Of a DNA stretch of 64,000 bases, positions 47,303 to 59,619 are shown in pieces (the first letter of the stretch is position 1; each line of letters opens with the position of its first letter). A model generated the notes under the pieces. The model was given only the letters and a program-made list of their open reading frames with translations, made no database searches and was not told where the DNA came from. This DNA is from Bradysia coprophila. Taxonomy: Eukaryota > Arthropoda > Insecta > Diptera > Sciaridae. The stretch lies in assembly GCF_014529535.1 (NCBI RefSeq), contig NW_023503501.1, positions 7,074,150 through 7,138,149 on the forward strand. Reading direction: 5' to 3'. The position numbers and the translations under genes are program-made.

Positions 47303-48117
47303 TGTTCATTGCTTGCACTGGGGCGAAAAGATCATCTTTCGTCATAGCTTTAAGCTTGGTTTAAATATCGAGCGAAAAAAAAAATGACAGAAAATGTACG
47401 GCCAAACTGTCAATTTTTCCGTTCACACGGCTCACCTAAAAGCAATGACTCTACGTCCATACATTTTCTGTCAAATCTTTATTTTCGTTCGATCAGGGAA
47501 GTACAGTCAGGTCAAGTATATAAAGATGTAGAATATACAATGTTGGACTGTTGGACACAAGTCGAATTCACTTAGTTAAATTGCAATACATGACAAACTT
47601 TTTAGTTTCAACAGCACACCAAAGTCACGGATGCAACACGATAAATCTTATATTCAACCGAAAATTGGGCTCCGTAAAGTTTGTGATCCGCTCAGCGCCA
47701 GTTGGGTTTAGTGATAATTCAACCGCTTTTTCGTTTTTATGTTGTATTTTCATACCAACCTGCCTGTTCTCCAAAAAATTCTATTGTATCATTTATAGTT
47801 AATGTCAAACGAATTTTTGTGTAGGTATAAGTTTACTACAGCTGTTTTACTCATACAATCACATACTCAGATACTGATTATGTGTGCGTATAATCTAGAA
47901 ATAAATTCGTAAGACTTCGTAACGCGATGACACAAGCAACACGAGCAGCACTCGATTTTGGTACAGACCTAGCCCTATTAGGATTAGGTTTACCGGCGTA
48001 ATTTGCATCCGGTTAATAAATTTTTATTATGAAATCAACACAGGCCACAATAAATAATAAACCTCCACATCCAAATGCATTACGTAACTGAGATATCGAA
48101 ACCAAGGCCACCAAATA

Positions 48118-48245
48118 AGGCTCGGAACAGGTCAGTTTAACTTGAATCTACAGAAATCTGATTTGATAAATTTTGACCTGAAATGACCCGGACAGGTTTA
48201 AAAAAATTAAAGTTATAAAAATTTTCACCTGACTTGAAAGTCTTT
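48118..48245. repeat. ACCTGA-type motif cluster, decayed
   Basis: 'aaggctcggaacaggtcag' at the left resembles the TAAGGCT end of the 36526 hAT-like element. It is followed by GACCTGA, ACAGGTT and CACCTGA motifs. No matching right end was found, so this is probably a truncated relative. Confidence 0.45.
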
Positions 48246-48554
48246 TGACCACTAGACACTACTACAAAACCGAGCTGCTCATTGATGATTTCTCTATCGA
48301 TTATTTACTCTGACCTAGCCATTCCAATTCCTACTTGACTTTCTTGGAATTAAGCATAAACCAATTTTTCATTATCGATTTTTAATTTAACATGTAAACT
48401 GAATAGAAATCAGATTCAAAAGCAACTAATTATCATTCCGCGCCAACATTTTAAGTAAATATCGCAAATCCATCGGTATGACAGTCTGACAGCGACGTTA
48501 TCGATGGTCGCCATTTTCTAAAAACAATTTTCATCGCAACTTCCTTCGTTTCTC

Positions 48555-48585
48555 TCTTTCTCAGATAAATCTTTTCTACGTCAAG
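48555..48585 (+). promoter_or_regulatory. Pyrimidine-rich leader (TOP-like) of RpS13
   Basis: 'tttctctctttctc' followed by 'cttttctac' lies within 35 bp upstream of the RpS13 ATG. Ribosomal-protein mRNAs characteristically start in such a 5'-terminal oligopyrimidine tract, which couples translation to growth signalling. The exact start site cannot be fixed from sequence. A TTATCGATGG near 48497 resembles a DREF-type site. Confidence 0.5.
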
Positions 48586-49355
48586 ATGGGTCGTATGCAC
48601 GCTCCTGGGTAAATTAAGGCTTTTCAATGGTATTTTTTGAGTAAAACCCAATTGCAATGTGAAATTATTGAACATAAATGATTGGTGCAACTGTTTTGCG
48701 AAAAATTACGATTGAAAATATTGAAATTCAGTGGAAATTCAGTGAAAAACAAACCATCCACATGGTGATAGCTCCATTTTGACATTTCTAATGAATTTTT
48801 TTCGTTCGGATTTATTTACAGCAAGGGTATATCCCAATCAGCTTTACCATACCGACGAACTGTTCCATCATGGTTAAAATTGAACGCCGATGATGTTAAG
48901 GAACAAATTAAGAAGCTCGGCAAAAAGGGAATGACTCCATCTCAAATCGGTAAGTTGTTTTTGAGGTTATGTTTGCCATATATTAGTGTCCATTATGTGT
49001 GTCTGCCGACGAGTGTTTTCAATGAATTTTTCCTTCTTCGCACCATTCAGGTATCATTCTTCGAGATTCACATGGCGTTGCCCAAGTACGTTTCGTCAGC
49101 GGTAACAAAATTTTGCGAATCATGAAATCGGTTGGCCTGAAACCCGATCTACCAGAGGATTTGTACTATTTGATCAAGAAGGCCGTCGCTATTCGCAAGC
49201 ATTTAGAACGTAACCGCAAGGATAAGGACAGTAAATTCCGTTTGATTCTTGTTGAATCGAGAATCCATCGATTGGCCCGCTTTTACAAAACAAAGGCTGT
49301 ACTTCCACCAACATGGAAATACGAATCCAGTACCGCTTCTGCTTTGGTCGCATAA
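48586..49355 (+). CDS. RpS13: 40S ribosomal protein S13 (uS15)
   Basis: Three exons, 48586-48608, 48822-48949 and 49051-49355, encode 151 residues, exactly the eukaryotic RpS13 length. The sequence starts [20 protein letters not shown] and contains the hallmark [20 protein letters not shown] (spliced across intron 2), then [20 protein letters not shown] and [12 protein letters not shown], ending in an A-rich ASALVA tail. It is a component of the small ribosomal subunit that binds 18S rRNA. Introns of 213 and 101 bp were checked for box C/D snoRNA motifs, because vertebrate RPS13 hosts U14. No convincing C/D pair was found. Confidence 0.97.
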
Positions 49356-49736
49356 ACAAAACAGTTCGTTGTGTTTTTGACGATGTATTCCAATGTGGAC
49401 GATGGTATTTTTATTTAAAAATATAACAACCGATCGTGGAAGTTAAATTGTGTGTGGTCTTTGATTTTGGACGTCGCTTTGCGGGAAGTTGATCAGTTGA
49501 CACGTTTTTTTTTTTTTGGTGTTACTGGCCGAGAAATGACAAAGTTCAATGGCACCTGTACAATACTTGCTCTAGCAAGGCGACCTATTCCTGACCATTG
49601 TAGCTCCGTCGAACTTCGACAATTTTCTGATTGTGAAGCGGAATAGTCCATGGCACATCACACAGTATTTTCGAAATTCTACAGTCAGACGATGTCTCTA
49701 AAGAAAAATTGTTGTGATTTTTCATCAAATTTTTCA

Positions 49737-50467
49737 GTTTATTGAGAATCCTGAGAGGGATTCTTTTGAATTTCGACTGACCGAAATCAGCGCTATTTTT
49801 TCCGGGACTTTTTTATATATGCCTAGTTAGACCTTGGTGCCTAGGCCCCAAAACCAGTCTCAGATATTTTTGATCTTCCATACCTGGCTGGTTGTAAGTG
49901 GCCAAAAGTCGAAAAATGGGGTTTCGTCGTCCGGATTTAATTTCCGTAAAATGGCGAGGACACAGGCGTGTATGGGTTCGTTGGAAAGCTGAGTTCAAGT
50001 ACTCCTGGGGCAAATATAACCTTAAAAAATTTGATGATAAACGGCCGAAAATATGACCTCCACATTCATAATAAGTGATAATTTAATCAAATAATTGCAT
50101 TAGTCAGGTCACAGCTCTCATCAAAGTTCACCGAGGTTCCCTAGATTCTGACAAATTTTCTGAAGTTCATATTTTCGGCCGTTTATCATCCAATTTTTAG
50201 AAGTAAATATTTTCCCCGGTAGTACTCGACGACATCAGCTTTCCAATGAACCCATACACGCTCGTGTCCTCGCCACCTTACGGAAATGAAATCCGGACTA
50301 CGAAACCCCATTTCTCGACTTTTAACCACTTACAACCAGCCATGGAAGATCAAAAATATCTAAGGCTGGTTTCGGGGCCTAGGCACCAAGATCTAACTTG
50401 GCATATTTAAAAAAGTCCCGGAAAAAATAGCGCTGATTTCGGTCAGTCGAAATTCAAAAGAATCCAT
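49737..50467. repeat. Large fold-back element with ~300-bp arms
   Basis: The left arm runs from about 49757 ('gagggattcttttgaatttcg') to about 50056 ('gataaacggccgaaaatatg'). The right arm runs from about 50168 ('catattttcggccgtttatc') to about 50465 ('gaaattcaaaagaatcc'). The two are reverse complements with scattered mismatches (I estimate well above 80% identity). The spacer is about 110 bp. There is no coding capacity. A transcript through it would form a long, nearly continuous duplex. Confidence 0.8.
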
Positions 50468-50913
50468 ATGACTGTTCAATAACGTTAATGCTTAAGCCTC
50501 AAGAGTTAGGTTTCTCTCTCCTCTCAACGACTTTGAAAGCCTCGAAAATTTAACGACCGCATTTAATCGCTTTTGAATCAATATTCACTGTTTATTAAAG
50601 AGTCTTTAACGAGCTTGTCGATAAATTTAGAGAAAAGACGTAGCGTTCAACTGCTGCGCAATGCCAATCTTTCGTTGGAACTACTGGACTTTCGGAGTCC
50701 ACGATCGCTTGATGCTAGTAAATTAGATTTGATCAGAAAGATGGAAAGCTTGAAACTAACATAAATGTAGACTAGATAAATCAAGTGAAGACCACTACGA
50801 CTTGATTAAAAAAATGTCGAGTTTTACGTCTTCAAGATTGTTAGTCATCGGTAGTATGGTATGATTTTTGTTGGAGATTACCAAAGGTAAGCAGATAAAC
50901 GTTAGTTTAACGC

Positions 50914-51146
50914 TCTGGGCAACCATTCTCGTATCTTCGTAACTCCAAATACTCGTAAATTGACAGTTGCGTGTATAAAATCCCATAAGACTTGTCAAGT
51001 TACGAAAGTTGCGAACGTATGAGAATTGAGGCCTTGGGCGCCGATTCTCGAAACATTCGTAACTTGTTCTTATGGGATTTTATGCATGCAACAGTCAAAT
51101 TACGAATTCTTAAAGCTACGAACGCTACGAGAATCTACGCCCTGGC
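50914..51146. repeat. Fold-back element, ~110-bp arms
   Basis: 'ctgggcaaccattctcgta' at the left faces 'tacgagaatctacgccctgg' at the right. 'cgtgtataaaatcccataag' faces 'cttatgggattttatgcatg' inside. Several 'cgtaact'/'acgaa' motifs recur along each arm. Confidence 0.65.
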
Positions 51147-51376
51147 TTTTGTTTAAAAAGAAATCATTGTCGTTTCAGACTCCTGACATTGACTTTAAGT
51201 CCATTCAATAAGGAAACAATTTATGAATTAGACCTCAGAGTAAGGCATCGCTAGATTTTTATCAAGAACAGTGGTAAAGTCACTTTGACTGTAAATTCTT
51301 ATTTCCTTTCTCAACTCGCCGTAACATCAACAATAGTTGGGATTCACTCGGGAACTAATAGACTATTATACACAGG

Positions 51377-51470
51377 TCTTACGGGGTTTGGATGCATAAA
51401 CAATGAAATATGGGCACTAAAGCATTTCAACTTTTATTTCATCGTAGATGCATCCAAACCCCAATAAGAC
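51377..51470. repeat. Small fold-back
   Basis: 'ggggtttggatgcat' (51378 on) faces 'atgcatccaaacccc' (to about 51462), with 'aaatgaaa'-type inner pairing. Loop of about 30 bp. Confidence 0.6.
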
Positions 51471-52550
51471 TCTATTTGGCCCAAAAGCACATAAAACTAC
51501 CTTTCAAATTACACCCCACACGACCAATTACGTGTACCTCGAGAAATTTCTGTAAGAACAGTGTAAGTCTTCGGTTGAAAGATCTTTATAATGACACCCC
51601 ACACAACACGGCTCGTGTAACTGGAGAAATTTTTGTAAGAAAAGTGCAAGTTTTCAGTTTTTGATCACCTTTCACCAGCCACACAGGCTTCGAAGAATTT
51701 TTTTGAAAGTGGTTTTGGTTTCTAGGGTCGAATACCCTTCTAGGCGGGCACATATAAAAAAGTCCACTGGAAAATCAGTCTTTTCGGAAAAATGATCAGC
51801 TCGTTTTGGCGGTCATGTCACTCCATGTCCATTATGGAAATTAGCTGAATATTAATGTATTTTAGTTGTAAGTCTATACTGCTACGTTACACAGTTGTCC
51901 TTGTCCCGCTTAAAAAAATGTTCCGCTGTGCTTAACTGTTTTATTTGTCTGAGCTCGAGCAATTCGACTGTTCTTTGTAGATCTCTTGTCAGTCTGAACA
52001 TCGTGCAAACACTTGAAGAAATAATTCAACCTTTTCTACCAAACAGAAAACCGATCATGAATGACAAACATTGTTGATTCTGTATGGTCTCCTAGCAGTA
52101 GTAGGAACAAAATAGTTAACTAAGATGTAGGTCGGCAAAATCCAGAATGTGGCACCAACTAGGATGGTAAGGACAATTTGCTATGCTCAAATTTTCGGGG
52201 GGTTCATGAGATAATCTCTGGTTCTGAGGTGAGAGGCTGAAAACCATAGTTGCTGAGAAAATAGTTTCGTAGCACTTCAGCCATTCAGTATCCTTTACGT
52301 TATCATCCACATAACTTTCAGGAGCAAACTCGCCAGTTAAACAGGACTTTTTCTCAGATTCTGTGGAATCGTGCCACAGGAGAAATAAATTCAAGGTAAA
52401 ATTAGAGAGCTGTGCGCAACAGTAACTGAAACCAATTCTGTAGACTTGACAGCCTTGACTGTGACTTCGACTTACTTCAAATAAATTGACAGAGTCTATC
52501 GCAATCAATTTTAAACTTAAAATTCATATATTCAAATCGACCGATACAAT

Positions 52551-55500
52551 TCATCCGTCCAATTCTTTTTGAGCTTTCTGCCACTTATTGATCCACGTTT
52601 CCAAATTGCCCGATCGCCACGGCTCCGATTTTTTCACTTTTTTCTTTTTCTTCTTTAACAAAGCATCGACGGTCGCATTTTCGATGGGAATTTTTGCCGC
52701 TTCCGTTGATGACGATGATGTTGGTTGTTCGGACGTGGCGGGCATGGAGTCCGTGTCGATCGTTGCCATTTCGGAATAGAATGATGCCAGTTCGAAATTA
52801 ATTCGTTCCGATGGTTTGTCTCTGTTTCTATCGATATCTGTACCGGGTGGTGGAGGTTCATCGTCAACGAACTGGAAAGGGAAAAATGAGAATATAACGT
52901 TAATGTGCAATTTAGTCGCAATCGTTGAAGACATTGAACTTACCGAAATATGTGGTGGAGGTGGTGGAATTGGTAGACCATCTTCATCGAATTTCGGCTT
53001 TGAATTGTCATCGCCTGCAGTAAATTAATTTCAATCAATTAAAAATGACGAAAAATCGATTAATTCATTCACTTACCGTTTTCACAATTCAGTTTTTGAT
53101 TTTCCGACTGTTCCAATTTCAATTGTTCGTCCACATTTGGAGGCGGTGTGGTACATATGTCCATTTCGTCGGATTTATTATCGTTCTCTGGATACTCCCA
53201 TCGAATTTCACCGGTTGTTAAATTTTTGTAGCAGTACTGAGACTTTTTCCTAAAATCACACCCAATCGAAACGTACAGAAATACTGGCAATGGATTTATT
53301 TTACGGGATTTCGTTAGAAATAAAATGATGGCATGGAACTGGGACGTATATATAAAGAGAGACAGTGAGACAGATTCCACACTGGAAACTGCGTGTTACA
53401 ACCAACGTAAGCAAAAGAAAATTTTAAAATTTCAACTTCATTCCAAAAGTAAAAAATTTGTTTACGTTGCACATTACACGCTTGACCGCTTCTCGGCTCC
53501 TCTTTATGAATGGAAAAGATCAAAATGTTATTAGTTCAATGTAAATACGAAACAAAAGAAAAAAGAAAATTGTCAAAATAAGAACTAGAGTTGTCTTACC
53601 TACCCGCACCATAAGCGAAACAATGTGTGTTGAGGTTACAGTGATGATTAAAATTTTATCGGCAGAGCATCGGAAATATTTTTTTTTTCTTAATTCAATT
53701 TTGTTTTTGTAGAAAAATCAATTTCCTTCCGTTAGCACATCCATGTGAATTTCAGATTCAATTTCCTAAAATCCTAATGAATGGAGGGAAAAAAGTGTTT
53801 CCAGGAGACGAAAAAGAACCTTGAAACATTCACTTGTGTGGGAAATATTGAAGAGATGTTCAGACTTTACAATACTAGACGAATACTGCGGATCTTAGAT
53901 TTAATTTGCCAATTATGAATTTTAATGCAGCACAAGAAGCTGTGGCCCGAGAGCACTGTGTGTTACATAAAAGGATCATCACGAAGTCACGGCTTGAAAC
54001 GTTTACCATGTTATTACACTAATCAATACGAAGTAGATGCCTCTATTGCATAAATCGTTGTATGAATCTTGGTGCAAAGTACGATCTAAGAGCCTAATGA
54101 AGTACTTGTGAGAAATAACCATTACGTAATTAGGACGGAAAAGTTGTAGCAGCGAGTTTTTTCGCGTAAAATTTGTTCATCCGAGGCTTGGCCGAGGTGA
54201 ATAATCACCTGAAAATGTGACTGTCGGCTTCGCCTCGTTAGGACAAGTTTAGGACTAGTCCTGAAAAAATCCATTTTTCATCACTCATTACAGAAAATAT
54301 GATTTTCTGAGGATGGGTCTTCTGTTGTATGTCTTATCCATTACACAAACTATAGACAGCCGAAATTGAAGCAATTTCAACCAAATGATGAATGAAATTT
54401 GAAATGCAGTTTTTATTGAAAAGTCTGTCTTGCCTGGCAAGTTGAAAATTTAATTCATCTGGCCAGACGACTGATCCCTTTCAATAAAAATTTCATTTTA
54501 AAATTTCACTCCTCATTTGAGTACAGTTGGATCATTTTAACATCAATTTGGATTTTGTAGAATCTGTGATGGCTGAGATATTCAGCTAGGGTGCTTGCTA
54601 GCGCTCATAGTGAGTGAGAAGTCGTACAACAGTTTTTGTCCGCATCGGGTGTGTTAATATGGTAAAATCGTGACCTTATGATCGATTACTGTACACACAG
54701 CACTTTCGGTCTATTCAGCGTCTTGTAATTTTGTGTGACTACTTTTTACTATACTTTTACAATCGTTCAACACATTGTGAGGATTTATTGTAATCAATAC
54801 GGATACGCTCCCTAGTTTTAGAAACACGATAAGAGGGTCTCTCATCATTTTCGTGTATTCAGTCGAATCTTTTCGGTTTTCTGTGGCTTCTGAAACTGAA
54901 TTATTACTCGTTTTTATAGAACTCTGAAACCTGAGACACAAATTTTAAAGCTCTAATCTTTTACAAATCACACGACGCGCCAGTCACTTTTTTTTAATTC
55001 GACACGGTTCAGAACCTATTTTCGGGACATAAATTTTACAAAATTTGCTAAGACGTTTTCCACATTTTTTAAGCAAACTTCGGAAAATCTTTGCAATTTT
55101 TCTAAAAATTTCTTCTCAAATATCTGATACAATTAAGGCTGAGAACAGGTCATGTCTACCTGAACCTGACCTGGATTTACCTGAAACCTGTTATGACCTG
55201 AACCAGATTCTTAAAATTTTGACCTGACCTGAATTGACCTGAAACCTGAATATAGTGACCAGGTCGGACCTGACCTGTAACCTGACATGTATACCTGAAC
55301 ATTAGTATGAAAATTTCAGGTCAATTTAATACTGACCTGACAGGTTTCAGAAATTCAGGTTCAAGTAAGGTCAGGTTTCTTCAAAAATAGAAAACGAATC
55401 AACGAAACTGAAATCATATCCGTGTAGCTGTTCTCAAAAGTTATGAAGTTTAAACACAAAAAAATGTTCTAGCAACCGAAAACACAACAACTAAAACAAT

Positions 55501-58135
55501 GACTGCGGACAGTGTAACAGTAAACGAACGGACGGTAAAACTACTTCAAAATTGATTCCACATTTTTGTTTGTTGTCGTTTTTGTTTCACTCTAAAATTA
55601 TGATCTTTTATTGACATCAATCGTCCGTAGATTAAACATATGAAAAAGCCGAAGCATTGCATTTTATCATTAGGAAACGTTCGCTGTTTTATCACATAAT
55701 AGTTAACTGCGTACCTATTCCACAAACATTTCCAGCCGGCTGGTGCAGCATCATTTTCCAATGTCGATAAATCGGACGATATGCCATCCAGCCATCGTTG
55801 CATGTAGGCAGGTTGTAACGCTTGACTGTCGTAGGCTTCGAGGAGTGTCTAGTGAATTAAAAGAAAGTTTTTACCGGTGAAATTTGTAGTTCAAAATGAT
55901 TGAGCAGGCAAATTAAGCAACCAACGCACCTCAAATTGTATAAAAATGGCTTGAACAGCCGAAACATCCGGTCTACCATTGCATAAAAATTTCAATTTTG
56001 ATTCAATAATTTCGCGCAATTCAATAATTTCTGTTTTTTGTTTATTCAATTCCTCAGTGATCGCACTATCGGCGACGGGAACTTTATCGCAGTTGGTCTG
56101 GTCAGATAAACCTGGCGACGGTTCAGCACCCGAACGAACGAAATTCGAGTACATCGGTTTCGTCGAAGACGCGTCAACCGTGTTCGTCGCATCGGCATTT
56201 GGAGATTCTGCATCTGAAGTACCCACCGGAACACTGTTGTTAGCATCATCACGGTTCTCTGGCGATCTGTTTACTAGCGGTGCGACTGGTCGTGTCATAA
56301 ATTCTATACGTCTTTTTCGCTTAAACGATTTCACGTCAATTTCTGTGGGCTTATCGATGCAGGGTACAGGCGAATTTGTTGGCGGCTGTACTTCAGTAAC
56401 TTCCAGCTTCATCAGTTCGATCAATTCATTGTCTTGATCACTAGGACTATTCCGACCCCCAGTTATAATGCTGGCAAAGGTATTAGCTTTGGACTTGGTG
56501 ATTGTGGGTTTCTCCGGAACTGTGGATTCGATTTCGTCCGCAGGACTGCTCTTTACCGTAGGCAGATCTGTTTTAAGTGAGTAGATCTTAACGGTCGACG
56601 GGTCAATTGAATTTGTCGATGAATGTGATGCAAATAGAACTGGTTTGGTTGCTGTTTTACTCTCGTTATCCGAATTTTCGTCACTGTTGTAATCGTTGGC
56701 TACCAAATTGAAGTTGGTTTTGGCTTTCTGGAAACGTCGACAATTCTGATTAAATTACTGGACGCTCCTGTATGACTAGAAGCTCTCAGCAGTCCACGAA
56801 TCATAAGGCATTCAATTGAGAATTTTGTGAAAATCCTACAAATTAAACGCATCGAATGACTCTAGTCAGACTAATGACATCACTGAGCTTCACATAAATT
56901 CAAGCGATTTATGACTTCGGATTGAAAACTTTTTGAAAAATCATTTCGAATCGTTTGGTTGAACAATCGTTTCGGATTATTCAGTGAACGATTTGATGAT
57001 CAACAGGGTTGAGTTGTCGTCATTAGTCATGGTTAGATACAAGAGCACGAAAATACCGAGTGATTTTACCTTCGATTTGCTTTCGTCTTCGGAACTGGAA
57101 TCTGATTTTGTTGTGAACGAACTGATGACCTCGATTTTACTGAAACGAAAAAAGTTCTGATTCTCCAAAGCAAAAGATTCACACCCGGACTACACTTACA
57201 CATGGTCCAGATCGTCGTTAGTGTCAAATGGATACTTTTTGCTTGATTTATCCTGTCTCTTGGTCGATTTCTTCTTGTGGCCATTCCGATCGGTTTTCTT
57301 CGACGATTTTTTCAATTTATTTGCATTCTCCTTAACCTTTGCTTTCGGTTCGACAAATCCGGCCGGCTTCTCCCAGGACACTTGGCGCGTGTGTTCATTG
57401 ACATAGTATGGCACATTTTCGTCCGTATAGCAAACGGTGTACGAATTTTCCTTGTTGGAGTTTTTCGAGCGAAGACTTTGTTGCAGAAATTTCTCATATT
57501 CGGCTGGCATTTCCCATGTTACGTCTTTGGTTAATGTGTTCCAGTAGTACGGATGGCCCGTACCTTGATCGATGCATTGTGTCCAATCTAAAAGTCAATT
57601 TTAGTGATTGGCGGACTGTGCAAACGAAATCCAAAATCAATTATACGAACTCGTTGTCACGGTGGTATTTAGGTCAGATAGGAATTCCTGGAGCTTATCG
57701 TTCAGTTGATTGCTTGCATTGTCATTATCGTCGTTTTCACTATCTTCGGAATTATAGTCACCCAGTAGTAGGCTTAGACTGTTACCTAAAATGATGCAAT
57801 TAGTAAATTTGATTAGCAACGTAGCACTAATAGCGGCGTTCGAATCGATTGCATTATTAAATCGTGAATATTGGACCCGATAGCAACAAGAATCTATAAA
57901 TCTGTAAATCTCCCTCGACATCTCTTATTAGACAAATCCTCCACTAACTCGTGTGGATTTCCTCGAACTTAATTTTGGGAAGCAATGAGCCAGCTATTCT
58001 AACTGCGGCGTCAATCTCAAAACAATTGCTTACCAAAATGGGTACTTCAACCAAAATGTCTTAAACTTTACTTCAATGTCGGAATCGATATTTCTTGATT
58101 TAATAAAACTTACCACCAACGCTTTTACCAGCCAT
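52551..58135 (-). CDS. FNBP4: FNBP4 orthologue (formin-binding protein 4, WW domains)
   Basis: Nine exons on the minus strand: 58135-58114, 57785-57651, 57587-57200, 57139-57070, 56727-55930, 55848-55715, 53249-53077, 53014-52944 and 52871-52551, giving 703 residues. It starts MAGKSVGGNSLSLLLGDYNS, an FNBP4-like N-terminus. The first WW is at about 54-83 (NWTQCIDQGTGHPYYWNTLT...TWEMP). A second WW-like unit is at about 102-132 (CYTDENVPYYVNEHTRQVSW). The acidic/S-rich middle includes ANTFASIITGG. The last WW is at about 505-535 (PAGWKCLWNR|KKSQYCYKNL...RWEYP), split by a 2,465-bp intron. Polyproline stretches (GLPIPPPPPHIS, DDEPPPPGTD) and a lysine run near the C-terminus follow. WW domains of this family bind proline-rich ligands such as formins and splicing factors. 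The exon-2 donor (A|GTTCGT) is non-standard and was chosen by phase. Confidence 0.85.
53250..55714 (-). other. Long FNBP4 intron with repeats
   Basis: This 2.46-kb intron interrupts the last WW domain. It includes a dense cluster of ACCTGA/GACCTG motifs at 55131-55380, beginning 'taaggctgagaacaggtca' like the left end of the hAT-like element at 36526. An inverted pair lies near 54380-54520 ('gaaatttgaaatgcagttt' versus 'aaattttaaaatttcac'-type). No independent gene is seen. Confidence 0.6.
55131..55380. repeat. ACCTGA-motif array
   Basis: More than twenty ACCTGA/AGGTCA/ACCTGT motifs in both orientations within 250 bp. The left border TAAGGCTGAGAACAGGTC resembles the hAT-like terminus at 36526. 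No convincing right terminus or target duplication was found. Confidence 0.6.
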
Positions 58136-58616
58136 TTGTTAACTCGCATTTAATGTTTGGAAAACAGAATAAATTTTCGTAAAAAAAACACCTCGCACAT
58201 CAATTTGATTTTATTTCGACCGTTTTGATTTTATTCCGACCGTTTCAATATCTCATGACACTTTGCGAAACATATGACAAAGCCGTATCTATTTGACAGT
58301 CTGATCTGATGTGTGTTCTCATGAACCTGTTTTGCAGTGTTGTAGTGAAGAATGCGTAGCCTTTTTTTGCGCAAAATTAGGTTTGTAGATAGATTTATGG
58401 AAGGAGGTAATGCCACATATTACCGAATCTGATGTGCAGTGGCACGCAAGTTCTGTTCTGTTCTGTAAAAATACAAAATTACTTAAAAACCTGGGAAAAA
58501 GAAAGAATTCAAATTCAAAATTAGCATCGAACTAAGTGCTAGGCCGTGCTTAATGGCATTACATCAGCCCATATATTTACTTAGGATTTGTTTCAAGCAA
58601 TGTTCTGAAATAACAT

Positions 58617-58850
58617 GTTAAGACACTTGCGAAGGCGGGTGAAACACAAATTTTGACAATTTAGACATCTTTTGTTAAACACACTCATCATAGATTGAAA
58701 AGTATGAAAAGAAAACTTGAAGAAACAAATTTATTTTTATCAAGTTGCCACTTCGAACAATCTGTAATGAGTGTGTTTAACAAAACCTGTCTAAATTGTC
58801 AAAATTCGTGTTTCACCGTCTTTGTGATCAGCTCAGAAGTGTCTTAACCT
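58617..58850. repeat. Fold-back element
   Basis: 'tgttaagacacttgcgaag' and 'gggtgaaacacaaattttga' at the left face 'tcaaaattcgtgtttcacc' and 'agaagtgtcttaacctg' at the right. Inner pairs 'gttaaacacactcat' and 'atgagtgtgtttaac' extend the stem. Confidence 0.7.
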
Positions 58851-59420
58851 GCTCTTTCAGAACCTTGTTCCAAGCCCATGCGAATTGTCAAACTAATGTC
58901 AAATTTCATCCATAGAGACATAAGCTCATCAATAGTTATATGAAAACCGATATTAATATTACGAATGAGGGTGGTTGGGGTATTTGTTAGAATCAAATGA
59001 TAATCCCGCGTCTGATAACTTTCAACCAACAAGATCCGGCATATTCAGAAAATCTAGCGAACCCATGACACCAGTTCGACAACTCACACTATAAGGCCGC
59101 AGCAAATTCAAAATGAAACGCACAACAACCAAATCAAAGGCAGCCTTATATTTGGTCAACTCGCTTTATTTTTATCACTGAAAATAAAAGGGGCACCCAC
59201 ATTCTGATCTGCTAATTCAACTATTTGAGCGTTGTACTCGAAATGTTGGATCAACAATTCAAAAAGTTGATTTGACAGTTTTGAAAGTCAAGTCAACTTT
59301 TTCAATTGCTGCTTCAACATGTCAACATTTGCGTGTGCTAAATTCGCACGCCTGAGACAGTGAAAGATTTGTGTTTATCTACTGCAGTTGCTTATAGATA
59401 AGTTGAATAGCATAGAGAAT

Positions 59421-59619
59421 ACCATTTATAAGAGAACGTTTACACTCGTATAAAAGCTGGGCTACCTCTCTAAAAGTTTATTTTTCTCATTGCAAAGCAG
59501 GTAAAATTATCATTAAGGAACCTACTGATAATTTTACCTACTTTACATTGAGAAAAGTTAACTTTTAGAGAGGTAGCCCAGCTTTTATACGAGTGTAAAC
59601 GTTCTCGTATAAATGGTCC
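59421..59619. repeat. Near-perfect fold-back, ~97-bp arms
   Basis: 'accatttataagagaacgtt' to 'ctaaaagtttatttttctca' at the left is almost exactly complementary to 'tgagaaaagttaacttttag' ... 'aacgttctcgtataaatggt' at the right. The stem continues through 'gcaggtaaaattatca'/'tgataattttacctact', with a loop of only a few bases near 59519. Confidence 0.8.

Larger units (their letters stand above)
45326..48585. other. Intergenic region between PHRF1 and RpS13
   Basis: This divergent interval carries both promoters. A hairpin lies at 45906-45962 (GTATCGAATTTCTTTTGTT facing AACAAAAGAAATTCGATAC). Another is at 47199-47302 (AACCAGGTATGGTC ... GACCATACCTTGTT, with an inner GGAGGACATGGCGATTT stem). The ACCTGA-type motif cluster lies at 48118-48245. 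Short plus-strand frames at 47384-47802 are not recognised. No additional gene is supported. Confidence 0.45.
50468..52550. other. Gene-free stretch between RpS13 and FNBP4
   Basis: Contains two further fold-backs (50914-51146 and 51377-51470) and a loose dispersed-repeat relative near 51670-51790. The terminal part is the 3' flank of FNBP4. No gene is supported. Confidence 0.4.

Noticed and set aside
48609-48821. Possible intronic snoRNA in RpS13 (U14 is hosted by vertebrate RPS13)
   Set aside because: TGATGA-like strings are present, but there is no paired CTGA box with terminal stem in either intron.
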